Source: Camelus bactrianus (taxonomy: Eukaryota; Chordata; Mammalia; Artiodactyla; Camelidae). Taken from it: a DNA stretch of 64,000 nucleotides. The notes beneath the pieces were generated by a model, which searched no databases, had not been told where the DNA came from, and saw nothing but the letters and a program-made list of their open reading frames with translations. The stretch covers positions 45,103,004-45,167,003 of the forward strand of contig NC_133547.1 in NCBI RefSeq assembly GCF_048773025.1, in the 5' to 3' direction. A program made the position numbers and the translations under genes. Shown piece after piece: positions 24,311 through 36,899 of this stretch (position 1 is the first letter of the stretch; each line of letters begins with the position of its first letter).

Positions 24311-25539
24311 CTCATCTGGAGTTGGATGCACAGGGATGGCCGTGTACAAGTCATGTCAAGGACACTGGGCACATGGAGAGTGAGGGGGCTGCAGTCACCC
24401 TACCAAAGATATTTTCCCTGACCTACAGATGGATTAGGAGACAGACCTGGACAGAGAATGCAGCTCAGCCTGTTGGGGTCCTGGCAGACTGAGAACTGTG
24501 GCACCAAGATGCTCACCAAACAGCAGCAGAATCCAGAGGCCCACACTGCACAGGGTTCAGGTTCCACCACAGATGATGGATCTAGCCCTCCCTCCCACCC
24601 CCCAATGGAGCCTGATGGTTGATCTGTGCTGGAATCACTACCTAAAAATTATTGGGAAATGACCTTCTAACCAGCATTGGAAAATCAGTCAGAAGAATAA
24701 CCCTCTCCTGCTGGCAGAGGTCATTTCCAATCATTTTTAAGTACTGATCCTGCCACTGAATACCCAGGGGTGCTCAGGGTGAGCCCTTGGGCAGGTCAAG
24801 TGTGGGAATGAGCTGAAGTCGGGCCCCTACGTGGGAAGAGAAGACAGACCCCCGCAGAGGGGACGCTCAGGAGCAGCCTAGGACCCGAGAAGCAACGGGA
24901 GCAGCTGGTCAGCCTGGAGGGCAGCTACCGGCATAACGTAGCTACTTCTGTGCCAGGACCCCAGGCTGCCTGCCCGTCCAAGGGACTAGTCCACCCTGAA
25001 GAAGTGAACCGATTCTTCCTCTTCACAATGTGGAAAGCCTTGCTCAGCTGCGTAGCTCACACCCAGTGAGGCTGCATTGCTGAGGGGCTCAGAGCAGTCT
25101 AGATGGATCTCAAGATGCTTTTGAGCTCTCACTTTCACTCATTCATTCAACAAGCATTTACAGAGCATCTGGATAGAACTATGTACAGAGCGCCCGCCCT
25201 CCAGAGCTAGACCCCGGCCGAACAGAAAGCAAGCTTTGAGTACAGTGCCTCCCGATGCCACTTTCCTTGGCCTTGGTCCGCCCTAAGCTCTAGTGATGTG
25301 AGGTCTCCCCTTCCTCCCCTTCCCCCGCAAACCCTGCTCTCACTCAGAGCTCAGACTTGGTCAGGTGGAGGAGTAAATGAGGGCAACATCTTCAAAGACT
25401 ACCTCTGCCAGAGGGGCTGGACGAGGGATAAAAGTTTCACCTAAAGGAATGAGGCTCGGTGGCCAAATTTTAGGAAAAAGCTAGTGAGGTGAGAAAATAT
25501 TTCAGAGCTATCACAGTCTTAGCTCCTGTGGATCCTTCC
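24311..25539. other. CASQ2 intron 1, unique-looking sequence
   Basis: The stretch is moderately G/C-rich with no exon or repeat recognised, apart from a short attcattcaacaagcattta motif of an unassigned repeat near 25138-25200. Confidence 0.4.
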
Positions 25540-25800
25540 CCGCCCTTGTTTATGTGCCCAGTAAATTCTTCTCGTTTTCACAAACCAGTTCTTCCCTGTC
25601 ATGCCTTCTACATCTCTCCCTGAGGACCCCGTGCTGCCCTACTATTAGAGCGACCCCATGGCTTTGCGGCTTTTCACTTGTATTTCACTGTAATTCCCAC
25701 ATGAGGCCGTGGGCCCCCTGAGTGTTCACGTTCCCTGTATCCACAGCGCACCCCAAGGCCCAACCTAGGTCAGTGACAGATGTGTGACTCACTGATTGGC
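25540..25800 (+). repeat. L2-like LINE 3' fragment
   Basis: The order cacttgtatttcactgtaat, ggccgtgggccccctgagtg, tccctgtatccacagcgcac fits the L2 3' region. Confidence 0.45.
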
Positions 25801-26789
25801 ACTTCAAGGTCCCTAGTCAGGCAGTGACCTCCTCACCCTGTGTGTGGGGCTGTTTCTGGATGTTTCAGTGTCAGTCCTTAAAGCAACAGACAAAACATTG
25901 ACCACAGTACCTTTGGATTTTCATCAGAACATGATGGCCCTCATGTGAGGAGTGATGAACTTCTAGTTTGTAAACTTCTAACCCCTAGAAATTCCCCAAG
26001 TTTTTCCCCCTGGGGCTGGCAACTCATCACTGGAGAGGGAAATCAGTTTCATAGGTTTGGGTCAGTTTCTTTTTTTAATGAACTACAACAGAATAAAATA
26101 GAAAAGAACAATAAAATAGAAGACAAGAGAATTTGTTAAGCCAAGTATTCCCCAAGTAAGTGTTGTCCTATGAGACTTGTTCCACTTGTGTATGTCTGTG
26201 TCTGTGTGCACTAGGTCACAGGGAGTTATGATAAAAAACAAACATGGGAAGTCACTTTCCTAAACTGTTTGGAGGAAAGGACCCGACTCTCCCTGCACTG
26301 TCTGCCCAGGGCGGAGGTCTCACTGCCTCGCGGATGTACCCTGGGAACTGCCTCCCCCTCCTTCTATCCTGGACAGACCCAGCCCTGGACATGGCAGAAT
26401 ATTTTCCTTAGTGTAGGTTTGGAGTCCAGGGAATTAAGAAGGCAACATAGGCTTTTTTGACCACGGAGAAAATTTAGAGGCTCACATCCACCCTCTCATG
26501 GGATTCCTGGAACCATTTTTGTCTTGGATCCTGAGGAGCAGCCTATATCTGACAGGTATCTCAGCGAAGGCCCACCTCCCCCTATGAAGGGAGCCCAGCC
26601 TCCTCCCTGGCTTCTAGCATGAGCAGTGTCTCCAGTACTATGTGCTTCCCAGCCCTGCTGGTATTATGGCTGCATCGTCAGGCCCAGGCCCACAGGCTGA
26701 GGACACTATTTAAGGAGACTCAAAATAATCCTGAACAGGGCATCCAACAGCTCCTTGTACATCATTGTCTCATTCGATTCCAGCAGTTA

Positions 26790-26932
26790 CACAGTGTAGG
26801 GGCTAAGACTGGCTTCACCTGCACTAGTTGAGTGACCTTGGGCAACTTTGCCTCTCTGTGCCTCAGTTTCCCCACCGATAAAATGGGGATAGTAACTGTA
26901 ACTACCCCATAGAAATATTGTAAGGAGCAAAC
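26790..26932 (+). repeat. MIR SINE, left part (split by LTR)
   Basis: Blocks gtgaccttgggcaactttgc, ctctgtgcctcagtttcccc and aaaatggggatagtaact are classic MIR. The element stops at 26932 and resumes after the solo LTR. Confidence 0.85.
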
Positions 26933-27383
26933 TGTAACTGTTCAGGACCCTGTGGGGCTTTTCCAGGACAGACCCCACACCCCGTATCCTCGCTGGAGCT
27001 CCTCTCTGAAGGACTCAGATAATAGTATCTCATGCATATTTCCTGAGTTTTTCAGGTGCTATAAACCACCACCACATGGAAGGAATTATCTATTTGATGA
27101 TCATGAGCACGCAGCCCCCAGACATTCTGGCGCCTAAGGATTGATCACCATCAACCATCAGAATTGTACACAGCTGATCACACACCCTGGGACGCCCTGC
27201 CTTCATCTGGCCTTTAACAGTGCTCAGCTGAAACCCTTAAGGGAGTTCAGGGGTTCTGGGGTCCATGAGCCATCCGTTCTTCTTGCTCAGCCCTGCACTA
27301 AACCTTTCTCTGCTCCAAACTCCGAAGTTTTGGTTTGTTTGGCCTCACTGTGTGTCAGGCACGCAAACCTGTCTTCAGTAACA
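26933..27383 (+). mobile_element. Solo LTR, class I (ERV1)-like, copy 2
   Basis: A 451-bp LTR with TG...CA ends (TGTAACTGTTCAGGACC to TTCAGTAACA) belongs to the same family as copy 1. It is flanked by the 4-bp direct repeat AAAC (26929-26932 and 27384-27387), the duplication size typical of class I endogenous retroviruses. It has landed inside a MIR. No internal region remains, so it is a solo LTR left by LTR-LTR recombination. Confidence 0.85.
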
Positions 27384-27387
27384 AAAC

Positions 27388-27465
27388 CAGCTACCACATA
27401 CAAAGTGCCCAGAACTATCCCTGCACACAGTAGGCATTCAATAAATGTTAATTATTATTAATCAT
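27388..27465 (+). repeat. MIR SINE, right part
   Basis: Text catacaaagtgcccagaact and agtaggcattcaataaatgt completes the MIR begun at 26790. Confidence 0.85.
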
Positions 27466-27479
27466 CTCATAAGTCTGTA

Positions 27480-27625
27480 TGATAGTTATTATTTTTCCAG
27501 ATTTAATAGGTAAGAAAATGAGGCTTAGAGAAACTAAATAACCTGCCCTATGTGTTGTGCCCAGTAGAGACAAAGCCAGAACATAAGCCCAGATCTCCTG
27601 ACTCCAAGTTTTATGACCTCTTTCC
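27480..27625 (-). repeat. MIR SINE
   Basis: Inverse MIR core: taagaaaatgaggcttagag, taacctgccc, ccagatctcctgactccaag. Confidence 0.65.
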
Positions 27626-27797
27626 CCTAATGATTTCGGAGACTGTGGGGCATCAGACTACCCCCTGTGCTGAACTCCATTTTGTATGTCTCTGCCAGGA
27701 ACTCAGATCAAAGGCAGCTGAAGGGATGCTGAGCCCAGGGCAAAGTCCTTCTCAGGATTTTGCTTGGGAGTACAGAAGTCGTCTTTGGGAAAGGGTT

Positions 27798-27955
27798 TTT
27801 TTATCTTTTTAGCTCAAAGGTAGTTGATATACAATGTGTTAGTTTCTGGTGTACAGGATGGTGATTCAGTAATACATATATATTCTTTTTCATTATAGGT
27901 TATTACAAGTTATTGAATCTAGTTCCCTGTGCTCTACAGTAGGACCTTGTTGTTT
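27798..27955 (-). repeat. L1 3' end fragment
   Basis: The inverse L1 3' UTR is clear: ggtagttgatatacaatgtg, tgtacaggatggtgattca, tagttccctgtgctctacag. Confidence 0.85.
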
Positions 27956-28482
27956 GGGGAGATAGATTCTTGGGGGAGTTTGTGTGTGTTAATATGAGAG
28001 AATCAGAGATAGGGGTCATTCTTGCACTGGCATCTTTTTGAGTTCTCGGCTAAGTGAACAGTGATGGACTTATGTGGTAGAATCCTTATGCCTTCAATTA
28101 ACTTTTCATAAAAATGTCTCTATCATTGAGTAAGGCAGTTCGAGATGGAGATGATAAAGTGAGTGAGGATTTCATGGGTTCAGTAGCAGCCGTGCTGTTT
28201 GTCCTGGCTTTTTCCAGCCTGCCATTTTCCTATATATTTAGCACAAAGACCTAATAACTGTCTCTGTTTTCTCTTTGCTTGTAACCCACAGAGGGAACTG
28301 AACTTCCACATTCAGCCCTCAGGATGGAGCCCGAGGAGAAAAATAATGCTAATCGTGATATTTTTAAATGCTTAGTTTTTTGTCTACTAGATCTGTCATG
28401 ACCACACTACCATGTATAAATCCTCTGAAAAATAGGGATTTGTATGATGATCAGGAGACACAGGATTCTGCAATGCTTTTTA

Positions 28483-28576
28483 TTTTTAGTTGTTTATTTA
28501 ATGAAGGTACTGGGGATTGAACCCAGGATTTTGTACATGCTAAGCACACGCTCTACCACTGAGCTATACCCTTTCC
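28483..28576 (-). repeat. Vic-1-type tRNA-Ala SINE with perfect TSD
   Basis: The inverse B box (ggattgaacc), anticodon region (gctaagcac) and A box (ctctaccactgagctatacc) are visible. A perfect 15-bp target-site duplication CTGCAATGCTTTTTA occurs at 28468-28482 and 28577-28591. The perfect duplication implies a fairly recent, camelid-lineage insertion. Confidence 0.93.
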
Positions 28577-28591
28577 CTGCAATGCTTTTTA

Positions 28592-29938
<1,347 letters not shown>

Positions 29939-30174
29939 TTAGAAGACGTGCTGGGAGGGGTGGGGAGCAGAGAGGCCGATTTCGTCTCTCTCCTTGGCCC
30001 TCCCCAGGCCGAGAACCCCCTCTTTGCCTTCTCGGGCTGCTAACTGTAATTGTGGGCGCAGGACGGAGTGGGTGGAGGCTCACACACATGCGTGCTTAGA
30101 ACAAGAGCCAGGCTGGGCGGCCAAGCCCCAGATACCTCGCATAGCTCTGCCCAGCCCCTGTCTCATCAGGAACT

Positions 30175-30185
30175 CCATTTTTAGG
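30175..30185. promoter_or_regulatory. CArG-like A/T element in CASQ2 promoter
   Basis: CCATTTTTAGG has CC and GG ends but a core of seven A/T bases where the classical SRF CArG box has six. The same bases read on the other strand (CTAAAAATGG) come close to a second MEF2 site. It sits 16 bp from the perfect MEF2 motif. Confidence 0.4.
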
Positions 30186-30201
30186 ATGCAGTTGTTTCGG
30201 G

Positions 30202-30211
30202 CTAAAAATAA
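30202..30211. promoter_or_regulatory. MEF2 consensus in CASQ2 promoter
   Basis: CTAAAAATAA matches YTAWWWWTAR at all ten positions. It lies about 325 bp above the CASQ2 start codon. MEF2 is a known activator of cardiac and skeletal muscle genes; binding here is inferred from the motif. Confidence 0.55.
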
Positions 30212-30230
30212 ATCATGCAATGAATTAAAA

Positions 30231-30919
30231 AAAAAAGTTAGATACGGCACTGTTGAGGGATTCGCTGGTACAGTTTGTCAGGGTGGTGGAGAGCGAGGAG
30301 GCAGGAGGGAGACAGGGGAACGTGTGCATAGGAAATAAGGAGGCTGGGAAGGTCAGAGGAGAGAAATAAACTCAGTGGGAGGAGGGGAAAATGAGGAGAG
30401 AGAGAGATGGGCCAGTGGCACCAATGAGCAAATGGAGAGGCTGGGATGTTTACAGGGCCACTCAGATGCTATTAAATCGGTCCATTCCTCCAGGGAGGTA
30501 TTTCAGCCTGTCCCTTACTGGCAGGCTGCCCATCCCCTACCTGCTCACTGCTGATGTGGGAACCAGACGAGCCCCCGGGTGGACTTGCTGTCCCGCACCT
30601 GCCTTTCCCTGGCTGGCCACTGCGCCACATCCCCCGTGGCTCTATCGGTCACCAGGGGAGGGAAGAAGAGACACCCTTTCTCCACGTAAGTAGCTGCAGA
30701 GGTCCCAGCTCACCCGGGGGTCACAGCCCCTCTCCTTCCACCCCTGCCCACAGCTGAACACAGCTATCATCAGGAAAGCCTGTCCATGTTGTAAAATTAA
30801 ACAAAAGTTCAACAGTCTTCCTCGGAAACCTCTTAGGTTTTTCACAATCATCGGTGTCATCTTTCTTTCTTAACATGACCCCCTAATGTATCATTTTTGC
30901 CCCTTTCCTCTCCATTAGA
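30231..30919. other. Distal upstream region of CASQ2, purine-rich
   Basis: A G/A-rich stretch (30280-30415) is followed by sequence without recognised exons or repeats. Confidence 0.4.
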
Positions 30920-31100
30920 GACAGACTGCTGTAGCGAGTCCAGAAGCCAGACAGATCTGAGTTCAGATCTGGGCTCTGCCTCTTAATGGCTGACCCTCTG
31001 GAGGGTCACTCACGCTCTCTGACCCTCAGCCCCGCCCCACCCCCCATGTGACCTGGTGATCTTCACAACGATATTGGAAGGTTTGGAACATAGAGATGGA
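30920..31100 (+). repeat. MIR SINE
   Basis: Blocks cagatctgagttcagatctg, ggctctgcctcttaatggct and ttcacaacgatattggaag fit MIR. Confidence 0.6.
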
Positions 31101-32934
31101 TAAGCACAGTACCAAGCAGTCAGCCCGACACGGTAGCTGCTTTAGTTCCTTCTGCTCTTCGTGGAGATGGTGGCACGTAGGTTATTACAGTGATTACTTG
31201 CCGGTTTCTAATAGCAATGGTTTGCGAACCCTTTCTTGTCCATTTTTCCTTGAATCCAGCAGGCGGTTGGGGCAGACGTGATGCGGGCACATTGCGTGGG
31301 TGAGCTTACTGAGCTTCAGGAAGCCCAGCTCTTTGTCAGAGATCACGCTACTAGGTGCCTGAGTGAGGGCGTAGCTCTGCCTGGGAGCCCCCTGCTCCTG
31401 GTCCCTTTTACTCTGATGGGGCAATTCCCCCGCAGACGCCCGTTTTCTTAAGTGGCTCCTTGCCCATCTCTTCTGGTCAAACAACAGTCCACTCATGTCT
31501 TTTGTTTCTTTAGAGTGGTCTTTTGTTCTCAAGAATCAGGCCAAGTTTTTCTCTTCCCTTGGTTGGAAAATCAGCTCTGGAAATATCGAAGACTTTGTCA
31601 CGCAGCTTGGCAGGGGACAGAAGTAAAAAAAGAAGTTCAGTGGCAGACGTGAGTGAGATCAAGCCCCTCTACTGCAGCCAGAGGGCCCGACGCTGAGTCA
31701 GGCTGACGGGAGTTGTTTTCAGGACACGTTCATGTCCAGGAAGCCAGGGAAACCATCACTGAAACCCACGACAGCATCCAGCTCTTTCTAGTGGTGAATT
31801 CTCTTGGCTTCTAAAGAGAGAGCCAAGCATAGCCATTCGAAGATGTGGTTAGCTTTTCAGGTCATCAGCAAGCATGTGAGATTTCTGCTTTCCTTAGAAA
31901 ATTTAGGGGGAAAAAGATTTCCGAGTGAAGCCATGTATATATCTTGTCTTTTCGAGGTTGGCTTCCCAAAACTGTTCCCAGTTGTCTCAATCTCATTGGC
32001 TTATCTTTATTTAGAATTTGCTCCACTTTTCTTAATATATTAAAAAAAATTTAATGTTACCAAAAACCTGGGAGATATTTAAAGTCAGTCTTTGAATTTC
32101 CCACTGACTTGCAACTGATGAAAAGGTAGCAGGGCAAAGGGATAATTTTTTAAAATTTAGGTTAGCCCTCAAGTCTGGCTTAGGACCAACTGTGTATTAA
32201 CAGAAAAAAAAAAAAAGCCCCCATATGGAAAGTTCCTGTTCCTATATCCTGGCTCTATCTGGGGCCTCAAAGCCTAGCCCTGAGGATGGAATGTCCAGTG
32301 CCATATGCTGTGGTGATCAGGTTTCCCACTGTCCATCCACAGGGTGGACCTAAATGTGTGTCCCATTCTCAGTAAGGTTAGGTTTGCATGGTCTACGTTT
32401 TATAAATCAGCCTCTTTTTTTTTTTCTGGCTGCCTTTTATTGTTTTTCCTTTGCCTTCTTGCTCACCAACTTTAATGTATTTACTTTGTAAACAAGGGAT
32501 GCTTCTGACATTTTTGAGTCAACTTTGCATCACGCAAATCAGCTTTTTCATTCCAGTTTTAGAGGCTACCCAAGTTAGGGTGTCACCAACGCATACCTGG
32601 TTTATGTGGTGGAAGTGTATATGTAGCTTTATGTGTGTTAGCAGGTATTTTTTGTTTTTGTTTTTAAACAAGAAAGGATAAAACAAAGTATACAAACCAA
32701 TACAAATAAATGTTAGTTATTGTCTCAATATATGATGTAGGCCCCTTATTTTTGCTAACAATTTCCAGTCCTTCACTCCGTGAGCGGATGCGCACTAGAA
32801 TCCCTGACTCCAGCCTCGCCCCTTTCATTTGTTTATCCTTGACAGGTGGCAGGACAGTTTTGCATATGCTATTTAATTTGATCTTTACAATAACTCATTT
32901 TACAGATGTCGGGACTTGAAGCTATGATCTTTCA
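31101..32934. other. Intergenic, no recognised feature
   Basis: A weak inverse-MIR resemblance occurs near 31300-31370. Otherwise I see no gene, RNA or repeat that I can name. Confidence 0.35.
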
Positions 32935-33075
32935 TTTATTTGCTATTTAAATACATTTTTACGGGGCATTGTCTATGTACCAGACCGTCTTCTGGGTACT
33001 GAAGTTGGACACATTATTCATCTGAACTCACTGGGTTTACATCCTAGAAGGGAGACAATAATCAAACAAACAAAA
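32935..33075 (+). repeat. Old interspersed repeat, family not assigned
   Basis: Blocks cattgtctatgtaccagacc, ttctgggtactgaagttgg and ctgggtttacatcctagaag match the same high-copy family as 22215-22510. Confidence 0.45.
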
Positions 33076-33140
33076 TGTATGTATGGGGCGTGTGCGTGTA
33101 TGCGTGTGTGCATGTGTGCATGTGCATGTGCGCCCATGTA
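33075..33140. repeat. Imperfect (TG)n tract
   Basis: Alternating gtgtgcg/tgcatg sequence, impure. Confidence 0.7.
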
Positions 33141-33167
33141 AAATATGACTTCAGGTAGAGGCATGTG

Positions 33168-33647
33168 TGTTACTGAACCAGATGGATCCACTCACCCATG
33201 CATAGTAAAGCCAATCTCCTGACAGTGGGTTTTGGTGAAGGGAAGTGCAGCTTTCCTGTAAGGCGGCATACAAAGAGAAGGGGTGGCTCGTGCTCAAAAT
33301 ACCCTGCTCTCCCCAGAAGGATTTCAGCAAAGCTTTTGGAAAGGCCAGGTGAAAGGGTTGGGGGTGGTGGGGTACGTGATCAGCTAGTGCACAGTTCTCT
33401 GACCAGCCGACAACAGGGCGGGGTCACAGGGGTTAGCAGCATCAGGCCTTAGGCGCCAGTGGCTTCTGTGCTCATGATCATCAAGTAGTTAATTTCTTCC
33501 ATTTGGTGGTGGTGTTGGCCTCTGTAAAACAACTCCAGAAGGGTGCATCTGATACTATTATCTGGGCACTTCAGAGAGGATCCACAGCGGAGGATATGGG
33601 GGAGGGGTCTGTCCCAGGGAGGCCCCATAGGTTCCTGCTCAGTTATC
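33168..33647 (-). mobile_element. Solo LTR, class I (ERV1)-like, copy 3
   Basis: The minus strand carries a more diverged member of the family at 23022 and 26933: shared blocks include CCTCCCTGGGACAGACCCCT, GATCATGAGCAC and a terminal TTCAGTAACA. Copies 1 and 2 resemble each other more than this one, so it looks older. There is no internal region. It is oriented in the same sense as CASQ2 and lies about 3.3 kb above its start codon. Confidence 0.7.
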
Positions 33648-34019
33648 CGTGCTCTGAAGAACAATTGAGGGCAAGGGAGAGCCTGTGACAGTGGGTAGGG
33701 GGTGGCCCTTTTGGACAGGGGTGGAGGAAAGCATCTTCAGGGAGGGAGCTTGGGAGCAGCAGGGAGAGGAGGGGTGAGGCTGGGAACAAGCTGCAGAGGA
33801 AATCCAGTCCCAGGGAGAGGAGGCCCCCGGCTCGGCGCTGAGACCTACGAATTCCCACCACTAGGAGGCGTTGTATCCTCCTTCCTCCTATGAAAGCGTC
33901 AGTCTTCTCTCAAATTCTTTTGTCTGTTAGTAAGACATACGGGCTCACACCTACACCGGAGGGGCCACGGGCAGGGGACCTATCTGAAGGACTTGGAGGC
34001 AGCTCAGCGAGAGCAGTGA
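33648..34019. other. Intergenic, G/C-rich, no recognised feature
   Basis: The G-rich strand bias (ggtggccc, ggagggagcttgggagc) suggests simple sequence rather than coding. Confidence 0.35.
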
Positions 34020-34165
34020 CCGGGAGTCAGGAGACCTGGGTCCAGGGCCGGCCTGACAGCCCAGCCTTGCCGTGGGACTTTGGTGGAGTCTCCTCTCCTT
34101 TCTAATTTGTGGAAAAGGGTCAGACTCACTGGTCTCCTATGGCCCCTTTTGGCCCTAAAATTCTA
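34020..34165 (+). repeat. MIR SINE
   Basis: Blocks agtcaggagacctgggtcca, ggtcagactcactggtctcc and ggccctaaaattctagaatt fit the MIR order. Confidence 0.6.
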
Positions 34166-34924
34166 GAATTTGTTCTGCCCGTAGAGTATTTTCTTTTCCC
34201 AAGATAGGCCTTGGCACAGGCCACAGGTTTGTGGGAGTTTGTTGGTGTTACCCACTGAGGGGTTTGATGGACGTGGCTCTGGACAAGTCCAAGCTTGCCT
34301 CTCCCCCAGGACAGAGTCCAGGACTTCGCTGCCTCCAAAGGCCCCTTCTTTGGCTAAAATACTCCACCCAGTGGACAAAGCTGAGCATGGCATCTTTCTT
34401 TGTTTGAGCCTTTTCCTCTTCTCCCATTTGGCTGGGCCACCGGCCAGGGGAGTCAGCCAGCTGGCCTGGAAGAGAAAGTCCCAGAAATGCTTGTGTCTCC
34501 AGCCCTGTGCCCCACGGGCTCAGGCTTCCTCTGCTCAAATCAGAATAGTCCTGTTAGTTACTTCTCCTTTTCCTTTTGACTCTGAAGATCAGGCAGCCCC
34601 AGGAGCCTTCCCTGCTCCCCAGCACTAGAAAACTACTAAACAGAACCGGGCAGATAAAGAGCAATGCTGGGTTGAATAAGAGCTTGGCTGTATAACCGTC
34701 CAGGTTTTAATGAATGTCACTTCCTCAGGGGGTCCATCAGTGTAGACCAGGTGCTGACTGACATTCACTCCCTGTAGGTACCATATTGTCCCTGGAAACA
34801 TCCCTCCCACTGGGGTTCTTCTTTCCCCAGCTAGACGGATATTTACAGGAGCCAGGACAGCATCTCTTCAAAGTAACCCCTGCAACCAGCCACACCTATA
34901 GTAGTTCTCATCAAATACTTGTTA

Positions 34925-35150
34925 AACAAATTTGAAGCACTTACCTTGTACCAGGCCTTAGTTTAAGTATTTTACAAATTGAACTTAGTTCTTCTTCTTA
35001 ACAACCCTATGAGGTTGGTAGTTTTCATATTCCCAGGTGGGTAAGCTGAGGCATAGGGAGGTTAATGAACTTGCACAGGGTCACGTGGCTAGAAACGGCA
35101 GAGCTGGGGTTTGAACCCAGGAGGTGGGCTTTCTTTCTGTTTTCTTCACC
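34925..35150 (-). repeat. MIR SINE
   Basis: Inverse MIR: aacaaccctatgaggttggt, gtaagctgaggcatagggag, gggtttgaacccaggaggtg. Confidence 0.8.
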
Positions 35151-35339
35151 ACTTGCAACCAGCTGGACGTCTCTCACAGGGGACCCCTGGAGTCCCTTGG
35201 ACAAGCCTGGAGTTGCTTCAGAACAGTAGGCGGCTGCCCACAACGTGAGGCTGTGCATTTGGGGATTGGTTCTGGGTCTCGGCCTGGCACCGAGTCACTT
35301 CCTGTGCATTGTGCACATAGGAGGAAAAACAAGAAGGGA

Positions 35340-35550
35340 ATGAATGTTTTCGGTGCCTGCTATGAGTCAGGGCTCATTACATTTTATACGTCATCTCATT
35401 TAAAATTCTATCAAGCCGGGTATTACTCCTTCCATTTTGCAGATGGGGAAACTGAAGTTCAGCAAGGTCACGTGATCTGTCCGTCCTAGAGCTAGTAAGT
35501 AGCAGAGACTGGGTTTAAGACCAGGGTCTGCCTGGCCTGTCATGACCGCA
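35340..35550 (-). repeat. MIR SINE
   Basis: Inverse MIR: tacgtcatctcatttaaaat, cagatggggaaactgaagtt, gagactgggtttaagaccag. Confidence 0.8.
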
Positions 35551-35884
35551 CGCTACTGAGCGTAAGGAGTGGGGCCCTTCTCTGTCTCCTTCAGGGAAAA
35601 ACACAAATGGAAAAACTTAGATTACACAAGATTTAGAGGACAAGAAAATTAAAGGTTTTTGTCAGTTATTTGAGCAAGAAAAAGAGGAACAATGGGGAAA
35701 AAAAAAGAAAAAGAGAGAAATTTAGTTCAGAAGAGAATGTATATGAGAGCAGATAAAGGGAAAGCTTCAGGTCTGTTTGTCCTGGAACCGGAGGGGTGAT
35801 ATAAACTCTCAGGGAGAACAGTAAAAGGACAGGGGGGAAAAAAGCCCCATAGGGACAAGGGAAAAAAAATGTCCAAATGGAGAG

Positions 35885-36350
35885 TGTGAGAGGCAGAATA
35901 ATGCCTCCCCCTCCATTCCCCAAAGATGCCTGAGTCCTAATCCCCCAACCTGTGAACGTGTTACTTTACACAGCCAAAGGCTCCTTGCAGACGTGACTAA
36001 ATTAAGGTCCTGGAGATGAGATTCTCCTGGATTATTTTGGTGGGCCCCGTGTGATCCACAGGATCCTTAAAAAGAGAGGCAGGAGGGTCAGACTCACAAG
36101 GCGATGTGAGGAGGAAAGAGAAGCAGACATTGGAATGACGCAGGGCCACCAGCCAAAGGATTCGGGCAGCCTCTAAAAGGTGAAAAAGGTACAGAAACAG
36201 GAACTCAAACTTTCTTAGAACCTCCAGAAGCAATGCAGCCCTGCTAACTCATTTTAGCCTCTTAACCTCCATACTGTAAGATGCTAAATTTCTACCGTTT
36301 AGACCACTAAGCATCTGATGATTTGTTGCAGTAGCAATAGGGAACGAACA
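35885..36350 (+). mobile_element. Old LTR fossil, MaLR (MLT1)-like
   Basis: The text follows a common mammalian LTR: ggcagaataatgcctcccc, tgcctgagtcctaatccccc, gtgaacgtgttactttacac, ctggattattttggtgggcc, gccaaaggattcgggcagcc and a 3' end gtagcaatagggaacgaac. No internal region is present. Divergence suggests an age close to the placental radiation. Confidence 0.65.
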
Positions 36351-36899
36351 GAGGGAAATCAGTGGAAACTGATCCCTAAAATGAAGAAAAGCTGCCTGAT
36401 GGGTGGCTTTGGCTGTTGTACCTGCAGAAATGATTAGTATCTTCTCCTGGCCCCGCTGCCAGCAATGCCTAGATGAGAGGGCAGTTCTGCACGTAACAGT
36501 AGGTCCAGCTCCCTTACATCCATGGTTCCTTTCATCCCCTCTGATGAGGGAGCTGGGACACGCGTCTCTGCAGGCCAGTCACTGCACCTGCCACCACCTC
36601 CAAAATAAAGGCGATGACCTGAGTCAGCATTCCTCGACTTTTTTGTCTTACCTTTCTTAGGAATAGACAATCTCTGAATAGCGCTCCTTAGGAATTTTTA
36701 AAAGTTGTTCTTGTATGACATATTTAAAAAGAAATGATTTTCAGACATTTCTAAATAGATATATTATTGCAGACTCTATTACAGAGTTTATTTTAATATC
36801 ATTCCTAATAATAATCATTATATATAAGATAAAGATGCCTTTTATTAGATGGAGGAAAAGTTCACTTCTTTTCCTAGTTGGCTGAGAATTTTTATCAGA

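Noticed and set aside
31800-32043. 79-residue plus-strand frame with hydrophobic end
   Set aside because: Short, A/T-rich, no start context or family match; treated as chance.
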